DNA of 64,000 bases from Termitomyces sp. T153 (lineage: Eukaryota > Basidiomycota > Agaricomycetes > Agaricales > Lyophyllaceae), in assembly GCA_018296165.2 (NCBI GenBank), contig JACKQL020000002.1, forward strand, positions 930,001-994,000, read 5' to 3'. The notes under the pieces are model-generated. The model was not told the origin of the DNA and did not search any database. It saw nothing but the letters and a program-made list of their open reading frames with translations. Position numbers and translations under genes: made by a program. This document shows positions 1 to 10,699 of this stretch, piece after piece (position 1 is the stretch's first letter; each line of letters starts with the position of its first letter).

Positions 1-2368
1 ACAATCAGGTGGTAATATAGAGCATAGGTGTCAACATTTGCTGTATCTGTACTCAACAAGTGCAAGCATTTGCACATTGCCACCACTTCACCCATTGGAA
101 GATATCTCCAAAAATAATAATAATAATAAATAAAAGAGAGAAAAAACAGGGAATAATATTGAAAAATTATAAAAATCACTGAAAAATAATAAAAGTCAGA
201 AATAAGAATAACAAAAGCATTATTAATGAGAATGATCCAAATCTATCAGAAAGGGTCTGCCAGGTGGAGTGTCATACCCAGGCTCACTCATATTTCAAGG
301 TCTATAACAGTGAAGAGAGCACCCAGCAGCAGGAGAAGACAATTAGTGGCCAAACTGCTACAGATAAAGCATAGCAGAGTCTAAGAAGTAATAAGAATTC
401 AAGATAGGAGGAGAATCATACCCAGAAATTCAACACAATATTTGCTTTGAATAAGCATAGCCCAAGGAGGAGGAATAGGATTTCAACTGGAAGGAGGGTA
501 GGAGGACTATAAGCATGATTTCAGTATTTGTCTCAGAAGAGACCAGTAGGACTTCAAGCTTGCACAAGATACTTGAACAGCAAACTCAGAGGAGGACCAC
601 AACCAGAAAACGACTATCAGGAGGACTGGTCCAAAACCAAAGAGGCAAAAATGGAGTGAGATATACAAAATACAAAGCTGCATGGAGAAGTATACAAAAT
701 ACATAGAAGCTGGATCAAGAAGGACAGTAAAACCCAGATCAACGATACATGTGTTGTGATTATCTAAACAAGTGCTAAAGCAAATGATTACAAATCAATC
801 AGTAGAATATCACTTAATATTACATCAATGTTGATGTAATGATGATTATGTTACTGATTATAAACCAATTGCTGCAACAGTATATGACAAATCATCAACT
901 GATCATTCCACATTTGGAACTGTTTCAGTTTGTTCAAATTCAATGCTGTCATTTGTATGCTTGTCATTTGATGTAATAGATGACAAATTAGTTTGCAGGC
1001 ACATACACCACAATTGTTGCACTTTTGGACCTGTATTCCAACATGTCTCTGCTATTCAAAGACCCCCTTTGTAAGGGAATGGCAGCCATGGATAGTCCAA
1101 GCCAAGCCCACCACTCACAACCTGACACTTCTGTCAAGAGGTGAGCAATAAGCAGGCCAGCCAGAGGTGCAGCAGGCAAGGGGCAAGCATCCAACAAGAG
1201 GCAAAGGTGGAGGGCAAGGCAGAAGGCAAGAGGCTGCACTGGCTGAGCTTACAGTCCCACTAGTGAATAGACCTAGAAGTGGTGCTATTGTCAGGACTGG
1301 GATTTTATCCCCTGGCCCTTCCTATACACTACATTAGCTAATATGATGACTACTACTATATGACTAAGAGAGGGCCACTGACTATAAGCTATGGACTACC
1401 ACTGGTATGTAATAGGAGTAAGATAAGCAACAATAATCAACAATACAAAGTGTGTAACTAAGTATGACACATAGAGTGGGTTCCAGAGGCTGAAAACTAG
1501 CTGACCTGTCAGGTGGTGGTGCTGAAACAGAAAAGGAGTAAGAAAGGGCTGTGCAGCCCCAGAGATGGCTAGATAGAGTGCCAAGCCCCAGAGGCTAGGC
1601 CTAGCTAGGGTGGGACTGGTGCAGAGATCAGTCCTCTTTACACTCTTTCTTTAACTATTTGGTAACCTGTTACTAGACCATCATAGAACCACACATTACT
1701 ATCTGCTGACCCATATCTACCATAATATATATGTAACTCCTTTTATCTTATGATTGTGAGTCATGGTTGTATCCATTGCATAAATAGCAACAGTTTTGTC
1801 AATCATGACAGACACAGACAACACATCAAAATACAATATGTGTGGTGCATGGACAAACTGGAACTTTCTGATTAAGAGTTGTTTACATACCTAGCATTGT
1901 GATTCAGTCTGCAACCAGAAGTTTTCCATGTGTTCACATATGGATCAACTATCCAATAACAGTACAACCATGCATGACTTTGTGCTTGACTGCTGACAGC
2001 TCCCTCTGTGCTGCTCTGGACATGTTGTGTATGAATTCACTATGTCTTATCTTTTTAACTAAGAGTTCATCAACTAATGTGTGCACAGATGTATACTTGC
2101 CAAAAGAGAACACAGTGTGATTTATAGAATTTAGTTTTATTTGCAGCCACTCTCTGCATTCCTCCAAGGCTTTGTGATCTCCAGCTCTAACTTTTGTAAA
2201 TTCTCTTACAATATGTCTCCACAACTAAGGACTGATATCTCCCATTTTGACAAGCCACACATATGAGTCTTCCTTATACAAGTTGAACAATCTCAAAATT
2301 ACAGAGTTATATGCACAACTATTAAGCTTCCAGGCCAAGAACACACAGTTCACAAATGACCAAAACTA

Positions 2369-2773
2369 ATGGTCAGCATCAGCAACTATAAATGCATCAA
2401 ATACATGAAGCAATTGGTGAAGCTTGACAAACTTGAAACTCAGCATTTTGAAGATGCTATAAAAAGTGAAGGTTGTCTTGAACAATGGCAGGATGCATAT
2501 GCAGGCCAAGAAGAAAAACACATTGACATTATAAACCATATATTCACACCCACATCAGAAGCTGCATTGGACAAAGTCCATCATCTATTGAACCAAGACT
2601 TGGACTCTTACAGGCTCATGGAGAAGATACTCCCAAAAGGTTTTATGATAACCAAGAACAACAGTATACAGTTCACCCTAGCAAAGACAGGAAATGATGG
2701 CAAGAGAATGTTAGCAACATTGTCAATGAGTATACAAAAGCCTGATGGTATGTTCAAAGTTCAAAGCCTGTAA
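2369..2773 (+). other. 134-codon open frame, unknown, probably transposon-derived
   Basis: An uninterrupted frame from ATG to TAA, rich in Lys, Leu and Asn, encoding a soluble, mostly helical-looking product. I do not recognise a domain. It lies inside the CpG-depleted block, so it has suffered the same base bias as its flanks, which is unlike the cellular genes further right. It is more likely a surviving piece of a mobile-element protein than a host gene, but chance retention of an open frame cannot be excluded. Confidence 0.25.
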
Positions 2774-3509
2774 ACCAAAAAGATTCAGGACTGTGGACAT
2801 AGTGGCTGTCCAGCTGTTGTTTCAAGTTGTTAACCTAAGCAGAGGCAAACTGAAAATGCTACTAGTCTGAGATCAATCACACTGATTGATGAGAGCTTCC
2901 AAAGGGTAGGTTCAGGTTATTGCAATCATGACATGTGAAATGACTTTAACAACAGACTAACACACTGTCAATCAAAGGAATGCAAGGTAGAGGAAAACTC
3001 AAGAGGAAGTTCAGAGAGATAGCTAGCTGTGCACCAAACAAGATGGAGATTGATCTGGCTCAAAGTCCAGGATAGTGCATGGCATGCAGATGTATCATGC
3101 CAATACATCTAAGCACAACAAATATGATATTTCATAGCCCTGAGAATAGGAGTCCTGGTATTCATTTGCCTGAACAAGGTATCAATTACACAATTATGGG
3201 AGCAAACACAATTATAGTTCATGTGCAATATCAACACAATCATGATTACCAATCCAGTTGCTGGAGCAAGAGATTACAAAGCATGATATGTTTGCTTGGC
3301 AGACAAGTTGATCATTGGCTTATCAAGTGATTTTAATCACCCAATTGCAGTAATTTCCAAATGCCAGGAACTTTCAAGTGTAATCTTGCCTCTGCCTTAC
3401 AAAGCTGTTGGAAAGATTGTACACCACTATATACCATGTTGCTGTGAAAGTATATGCAAAAATAATAATAACAAAAAATATAAAATATCAAATATAGAAA
3501 GCAGTTGGT

Positions 3510-3780
3510 GGGGAGGTAACTGAAAGAGAGCAAAATATGAAGACAAGCTCTGGCTATATTGTTGGATACACATCACATGCATAGCAGGAAGGTAACCAGA
3601 AGGGAGCAAAATTTTAAGACAACCCTCTAGCTATATTGATGGCTATACATCACATGTATATTGGGAAGATAACTGGTAGGGAGCAAAAACTGAAGACAAT
3701 CTCTGGCTATATTGTTGGCTATGCATTGCATGACAAGTTACATGGGAACAAAATTTGAAGACAAAATTTGGTGGGGGATC
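3510..3780. repeat. Degenerate tandem repeat, unit about 76 bp, three to four copies
   Basis: Three successive units starting near 3512, 3590 and 3662 share the order: GGGA/GGAAG plus TAACTG, then GGGAGCAAAA, a TGAAGACAA block, CTCTGGCTATATTG, and ATCACATGCAT. A shorter fourth piece containing GGAACAAAATTTGAAGAC follows near 3746. Differences between units are mostly transitions, as in the rest of the CpG-depleted block. It looks like an internal minisatellite of an old repeat element. I see no coding function. Confidence 0.7.
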
Positions 3781-4186
3781 AAGGAGTAAAGCCTTGGCTA
3801 CTTGGTAGACTTTGGAATTTGGCTTTGTTTCAAACTCAGAAAAAACTCCAATTTACAAAGGTGTTTAGGACTTAATTACACTCAGCCTTGCAAATTTAAT
3901 ATAGTAAAGATAGATCTTTTATTGATATAATTTGAAAGATTGACCAGGCCAAATTTTGAACAAGGTTCAATGTAAAATATAATAAATTATAAACCTGAAG
4001 CTACTGGATGCTCATAGGCCTGAGAACTTCACTCCCTGGGAAATTTTGAGCCATAGCATGTAGTTTCTTATCCAATAGGCTCAAAAATCCCCTCCTTTTA
4101 TACCCTTCAGTCTGCACACAAACCATGACTGTTTCTGCATGTTTTTGTCATCATCTGGGAGTGTGGTTGTCAGTCTGCATAGTTGG

Positions 4187-4350
4187 TGTTGAGGATAACT
4201 GAGCTCACATGATAGTGGAATTGACCAATCAGACATCAAACTTTATTACATTAACTGGTAGACAGGTCTGTCATAGCTATGTGCTTCTCAGTGCTTGTAA
4301 CATTGCATGCTCTGCTTCTTATGCCAGGTTCTCTGTCTGATATCCCAACA
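4187..4350 (+). repeat. Left LTR (CpG-free)
   Basis: 164 bp, starting TGTTGAGGATAAC and ending ATCCCAACA. It contains no CG dinucleotide. At all 11 places where the right LTR has CG, this copy has TG or CA. Other differences from the right LTR are a few substitutions and a small indel near the middle. Confidence 0.85.
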
Positions 4351-4389
4351 CAAGTGCTAAGCATCTTGCAAATATCTCAAGTGTCTCAC

Positions 4390-4500
4390 CCCTGCCCCAC
4401 AAAGGCCAAATTTTGTACTCTGCCCCATGAAGGCCAAATTTCACACCTGCCCCCCAGAGGCTGAAATCTGTTACCTGCCCCCCAGATGCCAAAATCCATT
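4390..4500 (+). repeat. Four tandem 28-29 bp repeats in the retroelement leader
   Basis: Four consecutive degenerate units each begin with CTGCCCC and continue with an AAGGCCAAATTT-like core (variants GAGGCTGAAAT and GATGCCAAAAT). They lie between the left LTR and gag, in the untranslated leader of the element. Confidence 0.7.
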
Positions 4501-4603
4501 TTGCATTGCAAGCACCAAATCTTGCAGAGACTCTTGAGATCCAATCTACTACTGCTTTTATCTTTGCTGCTCTCTATTTCCATTTTCTTTCTTGGTCACC
4601 ATC

Positions 4604-5350
4604 ATGCTGGATTCAGCACCTATGGATGGTTCTATTTGCTTGTCCCATCTCTCTCACATGAATTATGTCAACTGGGCAATGTGCATGGAGGCTGTGCTGC
4701 TTTGTCAGGGGTATTGGGATTTGTTTGAGGAGAAGGTGTTGCTAGAGGATAATGAAGGTCCAGAGGTGAAGAGGATCAAGAAGAGGATGGCTGAGGCTAG
4801 GGCAACATTGATTCTTGGTGTGGAAGATGCTCAACTTGCCCATATGACTGACCCAAACCCCTACACCATCTGGGAGAACCTTGCCAAGGTTCATTGTGCT
4901 TGTGGTTTTAGTAGTTGCCTTGCACTCCATCATGCCTTCATCACTGCTTCTATGAAGGAAGGCCAAACCATAGAGGCCTGGATTGGAGAAGTCTGCTCTC
5001 TCACCAACCACCTTACTGCCATTGATGTTTCCACTTCAAAGACATCATTGTTGTCCTCACTGCTGGTCTCCCCCCTTCTGATGAGACTGTCATCATCTCT
5101 CTCAATGCCATCAAACCTGAGGAGCTCATCCTCAACTTCATCATTACTTGCTTACTCAATGAGGAGAGTTGTCAGAATCTCACCCACACCACCACCACTG
5201 CTACTATGTCAGAGTCAGGAGGAGAAAAGCCTGGTTTGGATGCTATGGCTGTGACAAAGAAGACTGGTTCCACCATGACTTGTTTCTATTGTGGAGGCAT
5301 CAGCCATTTCACTGCTTCATGCGAGACTAGGTTGAAGCACTTCTCAAATT
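4604..5350 (+). pseudogene. Copia-type gag, frameshifted
   Basis: Gag of an LTR retrotransposon, the protein that packages the element RNA in a virus-like particle. The first part (ATG at 4604) has the Copia gag layout: MNYVNW near the N-terminus, the NPYTIWENL segment, and the region around the sequence MKEGQTIEAW. Near 5020-5040 the frame shifts by one; the downstream frame continues with a TAGLPPSDETVIISL-type segment and NEESCQN, and ends with a CX2CX4HX4C zinc knuckle at 5281-5322 and a stop at 5348-5350. The shift and the missing pol genes make this copy incapable of transposing alone. Most of the frame lies in the CpG-free part of the element. Confidence 0.75.
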
Positions 5351-5459
5351 GATCGATGAGAAGTTTGCTGGTTTTTCTGTCTTCCCTGAGGATGAGGAGG
5401 AGAACTATGCCTTTTAGATTGAGGGGAAGACTGTCGCAAATGTTTCGCTCGAGGACAAG

Positions 5460-5619
5460 TGTTGAGGATAACCGAGCTCACGTGATAGAGGAATTGACCG
5501 ATCAGACATTCAACTTTATTACGTTAACTGATATATCTGTCCTAGCTACGCGCTTCTCAGTGCTTGTAACATCGCGTGCTCTGCTTCTGACGCCGGGTTC
5601 TCTGTCTGATTTCCCGACA
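5460..5619 (+). repeat. Right LTR (CpG-retaining)
   Basis: 160 bp, starting TGTTGAGGATAACCG and ending TTTCCCGACA. It aligns along its full length with the left LTR at 4187-4350 and keeps 11 CG dinucleotides. A purine-containing stretch (CTCGAGGACAAG) precedes it, where a polypurine tract would lie, though it is not a clean one. Confidence 0.85.
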
Positions 5620-6606
5620 GATTTTCCTCTTTGTCCTCTCCTCCTGGCTGCAGATCCTCATCATTGTAGGCTTCTGGATCGTTTGGTTGAAGTTGGTTGG
5701 TTAGTGAAAAGGGGGGGCTAGTCCTGGGGAAGGTTGTAAACCCGATCTCGGATTTTTATCTGAGATCAATTCTCGGCCCCTGCCATCAAATTTTGATGGC
5801 TGGCTTCCTGGCTGTCGTCGACTGACTTTGGGCTCATTTTTGATTGGTTTCACGTGGGAGTTTCTACTTTTGTGAGGTATACCTTACGTCTACAGTTTTC
5901 AACGTTTTTAACAGCTTACAGTTTCCAGCTGTTTTTATTTGTATATCTTTTTACAATATACTTTATTTGGGCTTTTTCCCTCTGCCGATCTCATTGTTGA
6001 GACCGGCGTATCAAGCTGTAAATCCTGCCTCTTACCCCGTGTATATCTTTTTTGTTTTTCCTGACGTCAGTACAAGGTCCGAACTGGTTCTGTGGACCGA
6101 ACTGATTTGAAGGTTTGGTTCTCAGTTCTGGTTCTGGTTCTGCCTATGGGGTATCAGTCCGGTTCTCGGTTCTCTCAAAGGGCACTGGTTCTTGAACTGA
6201 ATCAAACTTCGGCCACGATACTTGTGCAATCGACTGTATTTTGTGCGTACCTATACAGCAAAAAATATAGCACTTCAGTCTATGTTCTAAAGTAAGCAAA
6301 CGTGTCCGAAATAAGTATTTGATATCTACTCACCCTCAGTCTCTTGTGCCAGTGCAATCGACTGAGGATATTGAATGTGGTATAGTATATATATCAGAAC
6401 TTGTTATATATATCAGAACTTATATATATATCAGAACTTGTCCATTTCTAGCTGTCCATTGTCTCTTGGCTATAGTGGCCACCATTGTGCTTCCGTTGGT
6501 CAGCACTCTTGTGTCTAAACTGGCGGGCCAGATCGCAACAGAGGTACTCCAATGCAACTTCAAATTGTTGCATACAAAAGATAAGATACATGATCACAGT
6601 TAGCGT
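5620..6606. other. Intergenic stretch with a short TATATATCAGAACTT repeat
   Basis: No supported gene. CG frequency is already normal. At about 6384-6440 three copies of a 19-bp unit, TATATATATCAGAACTTG-like, lie in tandem. The rest looks like ordinary AT-rich spacer between the retroelement and the 3' end of the first membrane-protein gene. Confidence 0.6.
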
Positions 6607-8320
6607 TCATGGGTCGGGATTACTGACCACTGGCCTAAATAGTCGAACACCAAGGAGTTGACCGCTCTGACCTGTACTAGGAGTTTCCCCATTATTCAGA
6701 CTTTCTTGACCTAGAAAGCTCGTCTGACCGATTGAGCCGTCAATTGTGGATACACTGGCCCCGCCAGTACCACCGTTGGGCTGGTCAACCGAGGTTACCC
6801 CGTCGGTCTTTGAATCAATCGAGAATCGTGTATCGTCAGACCCTTTCTCGGAGTACATCCTTCGTGATGGAGCAATAGAAGCCGCATGGCCGACACTATA
6901 AGCAGGTGGATTGACACGGGCCCTGAATGTAGATATTTCGCCGAGAGCATCTACTACAGGGACGACATGAGCGGGCAGTGGACTTCGGAGACTGCATACT
7001 GGAATTATCGCTCCGTCTGCGCGTTTCCTGTCAGATAGGTTGGCATTTGATCCTTGGTGTGAAATCATTTCCGGGGGAGGCAAGGTATACGGGACTATTA
7101 TTTCTTCGCAATTGAGTCCCTTGGCGTTTAGTTGGTGCGATGGGGGCAGCGTCGCCGGAGAAATCGATTGTTCCTCAACGGGAGGTGGTAAAATGATTGA
7201 AGTAGCGTGAGGAGTGACTGAATGATTGAGAGAACCGAAGCAAGAAAAAGAATTTACACTCCCTGTGTGAGTGTGCATGGTTCCCGTTGTAGGGCTCACG
7301 GGTGGCCCGGAACTTAGGGTCGTTGCATAATTCCGTTCAGGCTGCTGGTCATACCCGAACACAGTAATCCGGTATAGGTCAGACTCGGATATTTTTCTTG
7401 CAGGTTTAGATCCATCGTTGCCGGCTGATGTTTGGATCCGTTTTTGTTTCTTTCGGTACAAGTAGAAGGCCAAGCCACTTGCCAGGGAAATGACAGCAAA
7501 CCCTCCGATGACCCCGCCAACTATTGCTCCCACATGGCTCGAATGGCTCGACGTCGAATTATCCTGATTAACAATTGCCTGCGCTTGGCTGACGTCGAAC
7601 CTTTCTTCAGGCCATGTAGTGGCTGCAGCAGATGTAAATATTGGTTCGTTGGGCGGCTAGTTTCACTTACGATCCTTCTTAGCGTAAGATGGGATTCCTT
7701 TGGGGAGCGCCTGGCCAGACGGGAAGAATCTATCACCAGGATTCAACCTATTGAAACTTCACAATCTAACAGACTCAGACTGACTGGTTCGATGTTTTAC
7801 CGGCACAATTCACGGAATAGGCAGGCCAACTGATTTCTTAATAAGAAGGGAAAGCTTCAGTGGTAATAATCACCTACTTTAGAACACTTGCTTTCATTTC
7901 CTGACACACAGTACAAGCCGAAATCAGGTTGTACGCCACCCATGAACTTGATAAAAAATAAATTTCTGCGACCAAAAAACTAGATTCCTTTCTTACCAGC
8001 TACATTGAGTCACATTACTGCCTACTGGGGGGTCATAATGGTTCCCTGGTGCCAAAGGGTCTATGGTCCAGGCTTGCAATCGAGAAGTGAGCCCTTTTGA
8101 CTATTTAACGATCAAGACAGAACTCACTACGTCCTGCACAGGATCCGTATGTAGCAGCTGCCAACACACATGGAGACTCATTGTTCTCGCCATCAAGCCA
8201 CTGGAAACTAGACTCGCATGATGGGCCCGTGAAATCGCGCCGCTCTAATGGGGAGGGAATTCGTGCCGAATTTGCCAACGTAGCAGCTGAGATCACAATT
8301 ACGAATTGTACGAAGTTCAT
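6607..8320 (-). CDS. Single-pass membrane protein with cysteine-rich ectodomain (copy 1)
   Basis: Model, six exons read right to left: 8128-8320, 7997-8072, 7878-7946, 7785-7829, 7671-7747, 6607-7622; 491 codons. Residues 1-18 form a signal peptide (MNFVQFVIVISAATLANSA). The ectodomain has cysteines in the pattern ESPCVLAAA...C, then a QCSC motif, then NLISACTVCQ and YSVNCA, as in a large family of mushroom membrane proteins. The C-terminal exon begins with a Ser-rich stalk, then one TM helix (GAIVGGVIGGFAVISLASGL) followed by basic YRKKQK, then about 280 residues of disordered Ser/Pro-rich cytoplasmic tail. The exon 4 donor was fixed by comparison with copy 2, which lacks the nearer GTAAAA. 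Function unknown; a surface or signalling role is inference. Confidence 0.75.
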
Positions 8321-8999
8321 ATTATTAATGGTTATTGAGGTAGAAAAGGCGCATAAATCAGTAGACCGACGGGATGACAGTGGGTGCCACTGGCAGGGAG
8401 AGAAGAAAACTTGTATGCGATGGGTCACTTAATGTGGTTTATAAGTAGTGCTCTGATTCTGAGTTCTCACTGTGGCACAGCCCTCCGTGCTTCCAGTGGC
8501 GGAGCAAATTGACGGACAACTGATGCGATGGTTTGTAGTTGATCATGACAATGTCAACATGATAATCACCATCACATTTTGGATCGATCGCTCAACTTAC
8601 AATGATGTTAATCGACAATTTTCGAAGATGCCACCCAAAATTGTGGCGCCGCGTCATATAGCTGGAAAATTACAGACAAACCCAGCAGCTGCCCGGCTAG
8701 GTAATCTAGCAGTCACAAGACGGATAGTCCTAAATCGTGGCGCTGCTGCATAACTCAGAAATCACAAACAAACTCTGCCTCGCTAGATAATCAGGGGCTA
8801 CATTATAGATATACATGGAAATTTGCCTAGTAGTGCCGGTCAAAGCTTCATTTAGAAAGAGTGAATGAGAGGAAATTAGTGAAGACGTATTGTCGGGAAG
8901 GAACGTAATCTAATGTGAGTAGTTTAAGTTCGAGGACAGATGGAGAGAGCGAAAGTACGGTGGTTATTACCAGATGGAAAAGGAGATACATAGTCGCAA
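8321..8999. other. Spacer between the tandem membrane-protein genes
   Basis: 679 bp between the start codon of copy 1 and the stop codon of copy 2. It should contain the copy 1 promoter and copy 2 terminator. No further gene is supported; the 83- and 93-codon frames here look like chance. Confidence 0.6.
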
Positions 9000-10699
9000 T
9001 CATGGGTCAGGATTACCGAGCACTGGCCTAAATTGTTGAGCACCGAGGAGCTGACCGCTCTGACCTGTACTGAGAGTTCCCCCACCACTCACGCTCTCCT
9101 GACCTGAAAAGCCCATTTGGCCAATCATGTCGTCGATCCCAGAAACACTAGCACCATGACGCTGAACAGCAGATGTTGGGCCACCGGTTTTTGAATCAAT
9201 CGAAAATTGAGTATCGCCAGAGCCTTTCTTAGAGTGCACCGCTCGTGATGGAGCGATAGAAATGTCGTCGAGGGCACTGTAGGCGGGTGGATTAACACGG
9301 GCCCTGGATGTCGATGTTTGACTGAGGGTGTCCATAGGAATGGCAGTAGTGGGCAATGAGTTTGGAGGATCGTACACTGGAATTATTGCTCCGTCTGCTC
9401 GTTTCCTATCCGATAGGTTGACACTCGATCCTTGGTGTGAAGTCGTATTAGAGGGAGGCAGGGTAAATGGGACTATAATTTCTTCGCGATTGAGTCCCTG
9501 GGAATTTGGTGGGTGCGATGGGGATACAAGCACTGGAGGAATCGCTCGTGCAGCGGGAGAGGGCGAAACAGAGGTGCCATGAGGAATAACTGAATGTCTC
9601 ACAGAGCCGAAGTAAGATAAAGAGTTTGCACTCGCTGTATGAGTGTGCATGGTTCCAGTTGTAGGGCTCACGGGTGGCTGGGAACTCGAGGACATCGCAA
9701 AGCTTGGTTCCAGTTGCTGGTACCCATATCCGATCCCAGATTTCTGAGATAAATCAGACATTTTTCTTGCATGTTTAGATCCATCGTTGCCGGCTGATGC
9801 TTGGATCTGTTTTTGTTTCTTTCGGTACAAGTAGAAGGCCAGGCCACCGGCCAGGACGATGACAGCAAACCCTCCGACGACCCCGCCAACTATTGCTCCC
9901 ACATGGCTCGAATGGCTCGACGTCGAATTATCCTGATTAACAATTGCCTGCGCTTGGCTGACGTCGAACCTTTCTTCAGGCCATGTAGTGGCTGCAGCAG
10001 ATGTAAAGATTTTGGTTTGCTGGGCGGCTAGTTACACTTACGATCATTCTTAGCGTAAGATGGGATTCCTTCGGGGAGTACCTGATTAGACGGGAAGAAT
10101 CTATCACCAGGTTTCAGCCTATCAAGAATTCACAATCTAACATAGACTCAGCCTGACTGGTTCGATGTTTCCCCGGCACAATTCACGGAATAGGCGGGCC
10201 AACTGATCTCTTAATAAGAAGGGAAAGCTTCGACGGTAATAGTCACTCACTTTAAAACACTTGCTTCCACGCCCTGACACACAGTACAAGCCGAAATCAG
10301 GTTGTACGCCACCCATGAACTTGATAAAAAATGAATTTCCGCAATTCAAAGACTAAATTCCTGTCTCACCAGCTACACTGAGTTACATTAAATCCCACTA
10401 CAGGAGGGTCATAATGGTCCCCTGGTGCTAAAGGATCTATGGTCCAATCTTGCAATTGAGAAATGAGCCCTTTTGACTATTTAACGATCGAAACAGAACT
10501 CACTAGTTCCAGCACAGGATCCGTATGTAGCAGCTGCCAACACACATGGAGATTTATTTTTCCCGCCATCAAGCCACTGGAAACTAGACTCGCATGGCGG
10601 GCCTGTGAAATTATCACGCCGCTCCAATTGGGAGGGCATCCGGGCCGAAACTGTCAACAAAGCAGCTGAGGTCACGACCATGAGTTGCGCGAAGTTCAT
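9000..10699 (-). CDS. Single-pass membrane protein with cysteine-rich ectodomain (copy 2)
   Basis: Tandem paralogue of the gene at 6607-8320 with the same six-exon layout: 10504-10699, 10370-10448, 10251-10319, 10158-10202, 10042-10118, 9000-9991; 485 codons. Exons 3, 4 and 5 have identical lengths in both copies (69, 45, 77 nt). It has a signal peptide (MNFAQLMVVTSAALLTVSA), the same cysteine pattern (CESSFQW, SPCVLAAA, QCSC, SACTVCQ, YSVNCA), a TM helix from GAIVGGVVGGFAVIVLAGGL, and a long disordered tail. The tails of the two copies have diverged by substitutions and small indels, while the TM-proximal block is identical for 129 bp. Same unknown surface function inferred. Confidence 0.75.

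Larger units (their letters stand above)
1..4186. other. CpG-depleted, repeat-derived DNA without a recognisable gene
   Basis: I find only two CG dinucleotides here (near 611 and 743), while TG and CA are abundant. That pattern is expected of long-methylated, deaminated transposon DNA. Two short open frames exist (1949-2224 minus, 91 codons; 2369-2773 plus, 134 codons) but I recognise no domain in either; they may be decayed transposon protein. Both lack CG codons, as does the surrounding DNA. I see no rRNA, tRNA or conserved cellular gene. The stretch contains the tandem repeat listed at 3510-3780 and runs up to the left LTR at 4187. Confidence 0.7.
4187..5619 (+). mobile_element. Gag-only Copia-type LTR retroelement
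   Basis: Two direct LTRs (164 and 160 bp) with TGTTG...CAACA-type ends enclose about 1.1 kb. The interior has a 5' stretch of four 28-29 bp repeats and a gag reading frame of the Copia type, ending in a CCHC zinc knuckle. No protease, integrase or reverse transcriptase remains: after the gag stop at 5350 only about 110 bp precede the right LTR. The element is therefore non-autonomous or internally deleted. The flanks (GTTGG left, GATTT right) show no matching 5-bp target duplication, so it may be a recombinant between two copies. The left part is stripped of CG dinucleotides and the right LTR is not. Confidence 0.8.

Noticed and set aside
4279..4464. 61-codon frame starting in the left LTR
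   Set aside because: It crosses the LTR end and the leader repeats and has no gag similarity; chance frame.
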